Source: Kordia sp. (GTDB lineage: Bacteria; Bacteroidota; Bacteroidia; Flavobacteriales; Flavobacteriaceae). Taken from it: a stretch of DNA of 64,000 bases. Positions 1 to 7,061 of this stretch are shown here, piece by piece. The stretch spans positions 1 through 64,000 of the forward strand of contig NVVR01000011.1 in NCBI GenBank assembly GCA_002733415.1, in the 5' to 3' direction. Within the stretch, counting starts at the first letter, position 1; every line of letters begins with the position of its first letter. Below the pieces are notes generated by a model, which had not been told where the DNA came from, ran no database searches, and saw nothing but the letters and a program-made list of their open reading frames with translations. The translations under genes were made by a program, and so were the position numbers.

Positions 1-144
1 TGATCCGATATCAATTAGTGAAAATTGTATCTAGCTAAACGCTTCTATCCCTCCTATTTTGATTTTTGTTTATTACATTTATAAAGTTATATATTAGTGG
101 CGTATTTTACAACTAAACAAATATACGGGCTAAACGTTATATGC
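1..144. repeat. Direct repeat R, copy 1 (cassette-edge repeat)
   Basis: This stretch is nearly identical to 2446-2590. It starts TGATCCGATATCAATTAG and ends with CTAAACGTTATATGC, just before the region leading to the PhzF gene. Differences from copy 2 are scattered single bases and short indels, so the two copies are an old duplication. The GTT-containing end resembles the 3' edge of an integron attC site; that reading is inference. The window may begin inside the repeat. Confidence 0.8.
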
Positions 145-288
145 AATTCCTCCTATTTCCAAAAAAATTAATTACTTCTTGGAAACGTTTTACGGGAAAA
201 ATTGAATAAATTCGTCTAAGTGAACAAAGCGTAAAAACCCCTATGTTTACTGGCCTTTTAAAAAACGTTACTCAGAATTCAGAAAAAT

Positions 289-1101
289 ATGAATATTAAA
301 ACTTTTATAGTCGACTCTTTTACAGATATGCCTTTCAAAGGAAACCCTGCAGGAGTTTGCCTACTAGAGACTCCAATTAATGTTGAAATAATGCAATCAA
401 TTGCTACAGAATTAAATTTATCTGAAACGGCTTTTTTACTAAAAACAAAAACCAACAGTAAGCATTTTGAAATACGATATTTTACACCAATAGTTGAAAT
501 TGATTTTTGCGGTCACGCAACTTTAGCTGCATCAAAAATAATTTTAAGCAAATTGAATAATTCAAATATTGAATTTACAACTCATAAAGGATTGAAATTA
601 AGTGCTAAGCTTGAGGGCAAGTATATAAAGATGAAATTCCCACTGTATTCTACAACTGAATATATTCCAAATCAAAAACTTTATGATGCTTTTGGAATTA
701 AAGCCCCTATTTCGACGAGATTCGCAAAAGATTTAGATATGCTCATTATTGAGGTTAAAGACAAACAATCTCTTTTGAATATTAATCCAAACTATCAAAA
801 GGCTATTGAAAGCTCAAAAACTATAAAAGAAGTTGTTATAACCGCAAAATCAGAAGATAAAAATTATGACTTCTATTCTAGATGTTTTTGCCCTTGGATT
901 GGAATAAATGAAGACCCCGTGACTGGCGCTTCTCATTCTGTTTTAGCAAAATATTGGAGTAGTATTTTAAATAAAAAAGAAATGACTGCTTTTCAATTAT
1001 CAAAACGTGGCGGCTTTTTAAAACTTAATATAATAAGCGACACTCAATTAGAAGTTAAAAGTAATGCTCGAATTGTATTTGAAGGAGAAATGAAATTATA
1101 A
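289..1101 (+). CDS. PhzF family isomerase/epimerase-like protein
   Basis: The 270-residue protein has the PhzF (phenazine biosynthesis-like) fold signatures: an N-terminal GNPAGVC loop (about 18-24), the NLSETAF segment with the family's catalytic glutamate at Glu46, FCGHATLAA near 73-81, and EDPVTGASH near 208-216 in the second half. Length is normal for the family. PhzF relatives are cofactor-independent isomerases or epimerases of varied substrates. No phenazine genes are nearby, so the substrate is unknown. The gene stands alone between repeat elements and looks like cassette cargo. The family call is firm; the reaction is not. Confidence 0.9.
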   Translation: MNIKTFIVDSFTDMPFKGNPAGVCLLETPINVEIMQSIATELNLSETAFLLKTKTNSKHFEIRYFTPIVEIDFCGHATLAASKIILSKLNNSNIEFTTHKGLKLSAKLEGKYIKMKFPLYSTTEYIPNQKLYDAFGIKAPISTRFAKDLDMLIIEVKDKQSLLNINPNYQKAIESSKTIKEVVITAKSEDKNYDFYSRCFCPWIGINEDPVTGASHSVLAKYWSSILNKKEMTAFQLSKRGGFLKLNIISDTQLEVKSNARIVFEGEMKL

Positions 1102-1108
1102 AAAAGAA

Positions 1109-1294
1109 GACAACAACACCTATAAACAATACGCCTTTTGATGTGTAATCCAAGAAGTGATTTTACATTTACATAGTCGCCAAGCTTTTAATATTTGGCT
1201 TTTATAAAAAACAAAATATTAAAGTTAATGGCTTGTGCCGACATGAAAATCTGCGGATTTTCTGTCCCGTACTATTCATAGCTAAACGTTATAC
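1109..1294. repeat. attC-like repeat element, copy A
   Basis: The left edge ACAACAACACCTATAAACAA just after the PhzF stop matches the edges at 2214 and 4077. The body (TTTACATTTA, AATATTTGGCTTTTATAAA, GGCTTGTGCCGACATG) matches 4692-4820. It contains the hairpin GAAAATC-TGCG-GATTTTC, extended by GACA/TGTC with one bulged base, and ends CTAAACGTTATAC at 1282-1294. Hairpin, bulge and GTT edge resemble an integron attC site. It carries no gene. Confidence 0.6.
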
Positions 1295-1309
1295 TTTATA
1301 AAAAAACCT

Positions 1310-2233
1310 ATGAAAAAAATATTTTTGATTATTTTAATCTTCGGACTTACTTCTTGTAAAATGAATAAGGAAAATTCAAAAACCGTAATTGAAGAACCAA
1401 TTGAAGACAATATCGAATTAATTGAAATTTATAGAAACGATCAAGCTGACCGACAAACAGACAATATCGATTGGAGTGTCGTTTCAAAAAGAGATAGCTT
1501 AAGAGAAGTGAGAATATACCAACTTTTAGACTCAAATAGAGTAAGAACTTCTAAAGACTATCATAATGCTGCAATGATTTTTCAACACGGAGGGAATTCT
1601 ACTGCTTATGGAATGGCAGTTAAACTAATGCGTAAATCTATTGAATTAGATTCTACTGCAAATAAATGGCTTTTAGCAGCAGCTATTGACCGGTGTTTAT
1701 TGAGTAATGATGAACCTCAAATATATGGAACTCAATATCAAAAATTTGGGAAAGATGAACCTTGGGAATTAGGCGAAATTGATACGACAAAAATTTCAGA
1801 CACAGAAAGAATAGAGTACGGTGTAGAAACATTAGCAGAACAAAGAGAGAAGGTTAGACAAATGAACAGAAAAAAAATATCTGACCTATTAAGCGAAGGT
1901 AAAACTGTAAACGAAATAATTATGTTTATCAAAAAGGAAGACATAAAAGAATCAAAATACGATTTATCTGAAAGTGAAATTAATAGTTTTGGCTATAGCA
2001 TAATGAGTCAAGGCAATGACCATGAAGCTTTGACTATTTTTAAACTAAACACAGAATTATATCCAAAAGGGTTTAATACCTATGATAGCTATGGTGAGTG
2101 TCTTTTAAATATAGGGGATAAAGAAAATGCAATTAAAGCTTATGAAAAATCATTAGAATTGAACCCAAATAACAATAATGCAGAAAACATGCTTTCTGAT
2201 ATAAAAATAAAACATAACAAAACCTATAAGTAA
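1310..2233 (+). CDS. DUF6624/TPR lipoprotein
   Basis: The 307-residue protein begins with a lipoprotein signal (MKKIFLIILIFGLTSC, lipid-accepting Cys16). Residues about 45-145 resemble DUF6624 (DRQTDNIDW, DYHNAAMIFQHGG, LAAAIDRCLL, QIYGTQY). A tetratricopeptide pair follows near 225-295 (GNDHEALTIFKLN, GDKENAIKAYEKSLELNP). It is probably anchored in the envelope, and TPRs suggest protein binding; no enzymatic role is visible. It lies alone between two repeat elements, so it reads as a mobile cassette. The domain calls come from remembered family patterns and were not searched. Confidence 0.8.
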   Translation: MKKIFLIILIFGLTSCKMNKENSKTVIEEPIEDNIELIEIYRNDQADRQTDNIDWSVVSKRDSLREVRIYQLLDSNRVRTSKDYHNAAMIFQHGGNSTAYGMAVKLMRKSIELDSTANKWLLAAAIDRCLLSNDEPQIYGTQYQKFGKDEPWELGEIDTTKISDTERIEYGVETLAEQREKVRQMNRKKISDLLSEGKTVNEIIMFIKKEDIKESKYDLSESEINSFGYSIMSQGNDHEALTIFKLNTELYPKGFNTYDSYGECLLNIGDKENAIKAYEKSLELNPNNNNAENMLSDIKIKHNKTYK

Positions 2234-2301
2234 TACGATTTTAGGCGTTTAAAACTAAAGCTTATATATAATTTACATTCATCTCAAATCTTATTATTTA
2301 C
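2212..2301. repeat. Truncated attC-like repeat, copy B
   Basis: The left edge (CATAACAAAACCTATAAG) overlaps the end of the TPR gene. The segment AAAACTAAAGCTTATATA followed by ATTTACATTCATC closely matches 4674-4735. The right half seen in copies A, C and D is missing: 2302-2445 is unrelated AT-rich sequence with no gene, followed by direct repeat R copy 2. This looks like a deletion or replacement within the repeat. Confidence 0.5.
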
Positions 2302-2445
2302 TCACCTCCTTTATTATTCATAATTTATTTATTAAAATTATTTTTCCTTTTTCACCTTTGCTCGCTTTTAATACGGTCTCATAAATATTGGACCTAGATA
2401 CTGTTCAAGTTCTAAGAAGAAAAAAAACAGAAGGGTGTTTCTCTA

Positions 2446-2590
2446 TGATCCGATATCAATTAGTGAAAATTGTATCTAGCTAAACGCTTCTATCACTCTT
2501 ATTTTGATTTTTGTTTATTACATTTATAAAATGTTACATATTAGTGACGTATTGTTACAACTAAACAAACATACGAGCTAAACGTTGTGC
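2446..2590. repeat. Direct repeat R, copy 2
   Basis: Near-identical to 1-144. It ends GAGCTAAACGTTGTGC at 2575-2590. The terminal GTTGTGC (2584-2590) is the exact reverse complement of GCACAAC at 4075-4081, at the other end of the TetR gene group. This is the relation expected for the two ends of an integron cassette. Confidence 0.8.
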
Positions 2591-2649
2591 GTCATTAGAC
2601 AAAACCGAAACATATTCAAAAAACTATTCTTTTTCTATAAATAATTTAA

Positions 2650-2711
2650 TAGACGGTAGCGTTTATTAAAGAATACTTACATACATTTGTTTTATTAAAC
2701 GATAGCGTCTA
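2650..2711 (+). promoter_or_regulatory. Promoter with two TetR-type operators
   Basis: TAGACGGTAGCGTTTA (2650-2665) and TAAACGATAGCGTCTA (2696-2711) are two copies, in opposite orientation, of a near-palindrome with outer arms TARACG and CGTYTA. Their centres are 46 bp apart. Between them is TACATTTG (2682-2689), a match to the Bacteroidota -7 box TAnnTTTG. The second site covers the expected transcription start and lies 4 bp before the TetR start codon. Autorepression by the adjacent regulator is inferred. Confidence 0.6.
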
Positions 2712-2715
2712 AATA

Positions 2716-3267
2716 ATGCCAAAAATATTAGCAAAAAAAGAAGACTGGATAATTCAAGGATATAAATTATTTTCTGAAAATGGAATTAACGGAATAGTCG
2801 TTGAAAAAATGGCTTTAAAACTAAAAATAAACAAATCAAGTTTTTACTGGCACTTTAAAACAAAAAAAGATTTTTTAAATGAAATAATTTCTTATTGGGC
2901 ATCTACAGATACAGACCGAATAATTACAATGGTAGAAAGTAAACCATTAGGTAAGGAAAAATTTAATGCATTAATAGAATTAGCATTTAAGAAAGAACCT
3001 TATTTGGATTTTATTTTTTTTCTAAAAAGGTATGCTCTTAAAGACAAGACAATCCAAACGCTAATAGATAAAATAGATAGCCAAAGAATTGATTACACCA
3101 AGAGCATATTAATTGAAATGGGGTTTTCAGAAAATGAAGCCTTTATAAAGTCAACTTTATTCTACAAATATTTAATAGGTTATCACGAAATGATTCGCTA
3201 CAAAAAACAAAGTGAAAATTATATAAAAGAAGTAAAAAACGAACTGAATCAATTTATAAAATACTAA
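2716..3267 (+). CDS. TetR/AcrR family transcriptional regulator
   Basis: The 183-residue protein has a typical TetR N-terminus: helix 1 (DWIIQGYKLFSENG), then the helix-turn-helix (GIVVEKMALKLKINKSSFYWHFKTKKDF, about 24-51), and an all-helical ligand/dimer region. The start ATG at 2716 follows two operator-like palindromes, so it probably represses itself and the two membrane-protein genes that follow 2 bp downstream. The ligand is unknown. The GTTGTGC/GCACAAC edges around the three genes suggest they moved as one cassette. Confidence 0.88.
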   Translation: MPKILAKKEDWIIQGYKLFSENGINGIVVEKMALKLKINKSSFYWHFKTKKDFLNEIISYWASTDTDRIITMVESKPLGKEKFNALIELAFKKEPYLDFIFFLKRYALKDKTIQTLIDKIDSQRIDYTKSILIEMGFSENEAFIKSTLFYKYLIGYHEMIRYKKQSENYIKEVKNELNQFIKY

Positions 3268-3269
3268 TT

Positions 3270-3662
3270 ATGAATACAAAAAATAAATATTGGATAATCG
3301 CAGGAGTTTTAAACCTGATAACATTCTTCCTACATCTTATTGGTGGCCAATTAGACCTTGTTAATCCAATGATTGAAACATCTTTAAGTCTTGAAAAAAG
3401 TTCTCAATTAATTGGTGCCTGGAATATGGTTACAATTATTCTTTTAGGAACTTCTTATATTTTATTGTCAGCAGGGTTTGGAAAAAAATACTCAACAAAT
3501 ACTGAAATGATAAAATCAATTGGATATTTAAATTTATCATTCTGTTTACCATTTATCATTGCTGGTTTTTATTATGGCTTATTAGTACCCCAATGGATAT
3601 TTTTCCTTCCAATTGGAGTATTTGCAATGATTGGATTAAATAAGACAACAAAAAATGCTTAA
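3270..3662 (+). CDS. Small four-helix membrane protein
   Basis: The 130-residue protein has about four hydrophobic segments (roughly 8-28, 48-68, 83-104, 108-124) and no signal peptide or recognisable enzymatic motif. It starts 2 bp after the TetR stop codon, and its end overlaps the next gene by 8 bp, so the three are surely cotranscribed. It resembles uncharacterised inner-membrane proteins common in Flavobacteriia. Being under TetR control suggests a role in resistance or efflux-like homeostasis, but that is inference. Confidence 0.75.
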   Translation: MNTKNKYWIIAGVLNLITFFLHLIGGQLDLVNPMIETSLSLEKSSQLIGAWNMVTIILLGTSYILLSAGFGKKYSTNTEMIKSIGYLNLSFCLPFIIAGFYYGLLVPQWIFFLPIGVFAMIGLNKTTKNA

Positions 3663-4092
3663 AATAGGCGGGATATTAAATATCATTATTGCAGTTGCTC
3701 ATATTATTGGGCTATTTTGGGCAGAACAAATGTTTGAAAAAACTGGTGCAGTAGAAGGAATGAAAGAACTTGCACAAATTCATTACTCAATTCCATATTT
3801 ATCGACAATTTTTGTAGCAATAATATTCTTCATTTTTGGGATTTATGGAGTACTGGCTAATAGTAAAATAAGAAAACTACCTTTATTAAAACTTGGTATT
3901 TTTGGAATTTCATTTATTTATCTTTTTCGGGGAATTGGAGAGCAATCGTATAATCAAATTAAAGGAACTACAACAACATCCGAAACTATTCAGTCTATTG
4001 TCGCATTAATTATTGGATTACTATTCCTATTTGGTGGATTGAAAAAATGGACATTAAAAAAAAGAATAACGAATGCACAACAAAGCATCTAA
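3655..4092 (+). CDS. Small four-helix membrane protein, TetR operon
   Basis: The 145-residue protein has about four membrane segments (near 4-22, 46-66, 77-94, 108-128) with charged ends. The conserved-looking stretch FRGIGEQSYNQI lies between the third and fourth. It overlaps the previous gene by 8 bp, so translation may be coupled. Both proteins have the same size and helix pattern and could form a hetero-oligomer. The end of the gene (4075-4081, GCACAAC) forms the left edge of a repeat element, which fits cassette-borne genes. Function unknown. Confidence 0.75.
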   Translation: MLKIGGILNIIIAVAHIIGLFWAEQMFEKTGAVEGMKELAQIHYSIPYLSTIFVAIIFFIFGIYGVLANSKIRKLPLLKLGIFGISFIYLFRGIGEQSYNQIKGTTTTSETIQSIVALIIGLLFLFGGLKKWTLKKRITNAQQSI

Positions 4093-4257
4093 ACCATAGC
4101 TGATAAGTGTTAAATTCAAAGGTTTGTGCTTATTTATAAAGTTCCTCCAAGTTTTAAATTTGGCTTTTAAAATAGCAAATATAAAAATTTGGCTCTGTGC
4201 TGAAACCGAAATTCATCGTATTTTTATACGATACGTTTCATATCCAGAACGTTATGC
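4075..4257. repeat. attC-like repeat element, copy C
   Basis: The element runs from GCACAAC to GTTATGC (4251-4257). Its body has TTTAAATTTGGCTTTTAAAA and GGCTCTGTGCTGAAACCG, as in copy A. The inner part forms a hairpin ATCGTAT-tttt-ATACGAT, enclosed by TGAAAC/GTTTCA. Length is about 183 bp, longer than classical attC sites. Its left edge is complementary to GTTGTGC at 2584, the start of the same gene group. Confidence 0.6.
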
Positions 4258-4327
4258 GTCATTTAAACAATCTCTATCTGGATTAAAAAATGGAAAGTAA
4301 AAATTGGGCGATTTGGGTAATGAAAAA

Positions 4328-4675
4328 ATGAATCTGAATGAATATTTTTCGGAATTAGTAATTGAGTTTCCAGTTGTGAAAACTGAAATAGAAAGTGAAG
4401 ATCCTGAAATGGTACACTCTCGAATGGAAATTTTCTCTAACTATAACATTGAGCAGATAAAAACCAAAAAATATTACTGAATTAAAACGCTGTTTTGACT
4501 TTCAAGAATCTCGGATTGAAAAACTAAATACTGACTTAATAAATGCTTTGAATATTTCCTATTGCGAATCTTTACTACTTGGAGAATCTGAAAGTGAAAT
4601 GATTGAAATAAAGAAATTAAAAAAGCAAACACAAAATATGAAGAATACTATGTAAATCTGTCAAAAACTGATTAA
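4328..4675 (+). pseudogene. Frameshifted small cytoplasmic protein (DUF7674-like)
   Basis: The first open part (4328-4480) encodes MNLNEYFSELVIEFPVV... and stops soon after a run of six A at 4466-4471. Removing one A lets the frame continue as KTKNITELKRCFDFQESRIEKL and onward to SEMIEIKKLKK. A further shift near 4640 would restore an ending KYEEYYVNLSKTD with the stop at 4673-4675. The intact protein would be about 110 residues. It lies between repeat copies C and D, so it is a dead cassette. The family name is from memory. Confidence 0.65.
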
Positions 4676-4820
4676 AACTAAAGCTTATGTATATTTACAT
4701 TTATCACCAAATCTTTTAATTTAGCTTTTATAAAACGACAGAATTAAACAAAAAGCTCATGGTTTGTGACGACACGAAAATCTGCGTGTTTTCTGCCCTA
4801 TACTATTCATCACTAAATGC
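4674..4820. repeat. attC-like repeat element, copy D
   Basis: AAAACTAAAGCTTATGTATA and TTTACATTTATCACC match copy B; TTAGCTTTTATAAAACGACA and GACGACACGAAAATCTGCG match copy A. It ends CTATACTATTCATCACTAAATGC, where the GTT core seen in A and C has been lost. It marks the right boundary of the accessory zone, next to the conserved GlmU-like gene. No gene lies between it and 4834. Confidence 0.6.
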
Positions 4821-4833
4821 TAAATCATAAGGA

Positions 4834-6009
4834 TTAATCCTTCCTATATTTCTTCGTTTCTTCAAATACATGAGTAAGTATCCCCTCTTCTAATGCAGAA
4901 AATTCTATCCCTCTACGCGCCATAACTACTTCAGCTACTTCAAAAGCTTTTTTTGTTAAATAAGTAGAAAAACCTGAACTACCACCCCAACTATAACTAG
5001 GAATGAAATTTCGAGGAAACCCTCCTCCAAAAATATTAGCCGAAACTCCTACTACTGTAGCAGTATTAAACATTGTATTAATACCACACTTAGAGTGATC
5101 CCCCATCATTAACCCACAAAACTGTAATCCTGTTCTTGCAAAATTTTCCGTTTCATAACTCCACAAACGGACTTCAGAATAGTTGTTTTTAAGATTTGAA
5201 TTATTAGAGTCAGCTCCTATATTACACCACTCTCCTAAAACAGAGTTTCCTAAAAACCCATCATGACCTTTGTTTGAAAACCCAAATATCACCGAATTAT
5301 TTACCTCACCCCCTACTTTACTATGTGGCCCGATAGTCGTAGCTCCGTATATTTTCGCCCCCATTTTTAATGTAGCATTCTCACACAACGCAAATGGACC
5401 ACGTACAGTACATCCTTCCATTACCTCAGCATCTACACCTATATATATTGGCCCGCTAGAAGCATTTAATGATGAAAATAATACTTTAGCACCTTCTTCT
5501 ATAAAAATGTTTTCACGTGACACACATTGTATTCCTTCAGGAATTGGAGCTGATACCCTTCCTTTTGTTAATAAATCAAAATCTGCCTGAATAGCCACTC
5601 CATTCTTAGCAAAAATATCCCAAGTATTATCAATTTTAATATATTCACAATCAACATCAAAAACTTCATAAGTATCAAAGTTAACCTCCTCTTGACCTTC
5701 AGTTGTAAAAAACGCTAATATCTCATCATCGCAAAAAACAGCTTGATTCTCCGACAAATTTTCAATCATTGCCACCAACTCTTCATTTGGTAAAAACGAA
5801 GCGTTTATCATGATATTCTTGTCAAGTTCTACCATTGGGTATTTATCCGATAAATACTCCTCAGTTATTGTTGATGTTGTAAACCCAAGGTGTTTCTCCC
5901 ATTTTTCTCTAATAGTTAAAATCCCTACACGAATATCAGCAACTGGTCTGGTATATGTAAATGGCAATAATTGGTTTCGTACTGTCCCGTCAAAAAGAAT
6001 GTAGTTCAT
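4834..6009 (-). CDS. GlmU family sugar nucleotidyltransferase
   Basis: The 391-residue protein opens with NYILFDG and RNQLLPFTYTRPVADIRVG, the start of the Bacteroidota 'GlmU family' proteins (nucleotidyltransferase-like N-terminal part). From about residue 180 hexapeptide repeats form a left-handed beta-helix (GPIYIGVDAEVMEGCTV, GAKIYGATTIGPHSKVGG, GADSNNSN), as in sugar-phosphate uridylyltransferases/acetyltransferases. It probably makes or modifies an activated sugar for the envelope. It is not the canonical bifunctional GlmU. It has its own promoter and stands apart from L31. Confidence 0.85.
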   Translation of the reverse strand: MNYILFDGTVRNQLLPFTYTRPVADIRVGILTIREKWEKHLGFTTSTITEEYLSDKYPMVELDKNIMINASFLPNEELVAMIENLSENQAVFCDDEILAFFTTEGQEEVNFDTYEVFDVDCEYIKIDNTWDIFAKNGVAIQADFDLLTKGRVSAPIPEGIQCVSRENIFIEEGAKVLFSSLNASSGPIYIGVDAEVMEGCTVRGPFALCENATLKMGAKIYGATTIGPHSKVGGEVNNSVIFGFSNKGHDGFLGNSVLGEWCNIGADSNNSNLKNNYSEVRLWSYETENFARTGLQFCGLMMGDHSKCGINTMFNTATVVGVSANIFGGGFPRNFIPSYSWGGSSGFSTYLTKKAFEVAEVVMARRGIEFSALEEGILTHVFEETKKYRKD

Positions 6010-6034
6010 AAAAGTAATTTTTGAATTGAATAAT

Positions 6035-6042
6035 CAAAGTTA
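6035..6042 (-). promoter_or_regulatory. -7 box of the GlmU-like gene
   Basis: CAAAGTTA on the plus strand reads TAACTTTG on the minus strand, a match to TAnnTTTG, 26 bp upstream of the start codon. No clear TTG lies 19 bp upstream. Confidence 0.5.
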
Positions 6043-6069
6043 TAATTTATAATACATATAGAAAAACAA

Positions 6070-6101
6070 AAAGCCTTCGATTTCTCGAAGGCTTTTAATA
6101 T
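6070..6101 (-). terminator. Intrinsic terminator after L31
   Basis: AAAGCCTTCGA-TTTC-TCGAAGGCTTT forms an 11-bp stem. On the minus strand it is followed by CTTTTTGTTTTT, so it ends the L31 transcript. Confidence 0.8.
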
Positions 6102-6119
6102 CTAAATAAATTCGTAAAA

Positions 6120-6371
6120 TTACTTTTTGAATTTTGCGTATTTAGTCTTGAACTTATCAATACGCCCAGCAGTATCTATTAACTTAGATTTACCAGTGTA
6201 AAATGGATGAGAAGTTCTTGAAATCTCTAATTTGAATAATGGATACTGAACTCCTTCTACCTCAAGAGTTTCTTTTGTATCTACTGTAGACTTAGTTAAG
6301 AATACGTCATCATTTGACATATCTTTAAACGCTACTAATCTATAATTTTCTGGATGTAAACCTTGTTTCAT
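6120..6371 (-). CDS. rpmE2: 50S ribosomal protein L31, type B
   Basis: The 83-residue protein ([20 protein letters not shown]..., [21 protein letters not shown]) is L31 of the type B class, which lacks the zinc-binding cysteines of type A. The reading frame is open further upstream to a TTG at 6401, but that TTG is part of the -7 promoter box (6399-6406). The ATG at 6371 is therefore the start. It is monocistronic, with its own promoter and terminator. It joins the 50S central protuberance and helps bridge the subunits. Confidence 0.95.
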   Translation of the reverse strand: MKQGLHPENYRLVAFKDMSNDDVFLTKSTVDTKETLEVEGVQYPLFKLEISRTSHPFYTGKSKLIDTAGRIDKFKTKYAKFKK

Positions 6372-6398
6372 TTTATTAATCTTAACATTTTCAAGGTG

Positions 6399-6406
6399 CA
6401 AATATA
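6399..6406 (-). promoter_or_regulatory. -7 box of rpmE2
   Basis: CAAATATA on the plus strand is TATATTTG on the minus strand (TAnnTTTG), 28 bp before the L31 ATG. A TTG lies about 17 nt upstream (plus-strand CAA at 6424). It rules out the upstream TTG start codon. Confidence 0.65.
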
Positions 6407-6473
6407 TTACTTTAAATCTGTTTCAAAAAACTTATTTGTAAAATATTTTAAACTTTTTTCTGTAACGATTTAG

Positions 6474-6481
6474 TACATTTG
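6474..6481 (+). promoter_or_regulatory. -7 box of the DUF4199 operon
   Basis: TACATTTG matches TAnnTTTG, 29 bp before the start at 6511. It is divergent from the L31 promoter, with about 67 bp between the two boxes. Confidence 0.6.
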
Positions 6482-6510
6482 TTTACTTATTAGCTAAAAC
6501 TAATTAAATT

Positions 6511-7056
6511 ATGGAAAACTCAATTAAACCAATCTCAATTAAATCAAACGCAATAAATTACGGACTTTACTTAGGAGGTGCTTTATCTGTATATACAATC
6601 TTATGTTATGGAATCAATATAGAACTAATAGTAAACTTTTGGATTGCATTACTAGTTATACCCATTGTTGTTGTATCTGTAGGCATTATTTCTACCGCTA
6701 AATCAAAGAGTATTAATCAAGGATTTTTAAGTTATAGACAAGCGTTCTCTTCTTATTTTATAACCATTGCAGTAGCATTAATCATACATACATTAATAAA
6801 CATTATCATATTTAATTATATTGATCCAGATGCGTCTATACGTATAAAGGAAATTATAATCGACAAAACAATTAGCTTCATGGAGAAATTCAATACTCCT
6901 GCAGAAGCAATGTCAGAAGCAATAGAAAAAATAAATAATCAAGACACTTTTAGCTTCGCTGCTCAATTAAGAGCTTTAGCACAAAGTTTAGCAACATTCT
7001 CTATAATTGGTTTACTTGTTGCTGCCCTTATGAAAAAAAATAAAGAAGAAATATAA
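6511..7056 (+). CDS. DUF4199 family membrane protein
   Basis: The 181-residue protein has four membrane segments (about 15-35, 40-62, 80-106, 155-175) and the DUF4199 feature SINQGFLSYRQAFSSYF between the second and third. This family often precedes a dolichol-phosphate-mannose-synthase-like glycosyltransferase in Bacteroidota, as here, where the next gene begins 5 bp after the stop. A role in lipid-linked sugar transfer together with that enzyme is inferred from the linkage only. Confidence 0.85.
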   Translation: MENSIKPISIKSNAINYGLYLGGALSVYTILCYGINIELIVNFWIALLVIPIVVVSVGIISTAKSKSINQGFLSYRQAFSSYFITIAVALIIHTLINIIIFNYIDPDASIRIKEIIIDKTISFMEKFNTPAEAMSEAIEKINNQDTFSFAAQLRALAQSLATFSIIGLLVAALMKKNKEEI

Positions 7057-7061
7057 GGCGA

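Noticed and set aside
289-1101. Phenazine biosynthesis cluster
   Set aside because: Only a PhzF-family protein is present; the family is broad and no other phenazine genes occur nearby.
1-4825. CRISPR array
   Set aside because: The repeats are 150-180 bp, diverged and separated by whole genes, not short regular repeats and spacers.
5270-6004. Plus-strand open frames opposite the GlmU-like gene
   Set aside because: They mirror the reading frame of a well-supported minus-strand gene and have no family features or promoter.
6372-6401. Longer L31 starting at TTG 6401
   Set aside because: The TTG is part of the TATATTTG promoter box and the extra residues are not L31-like.
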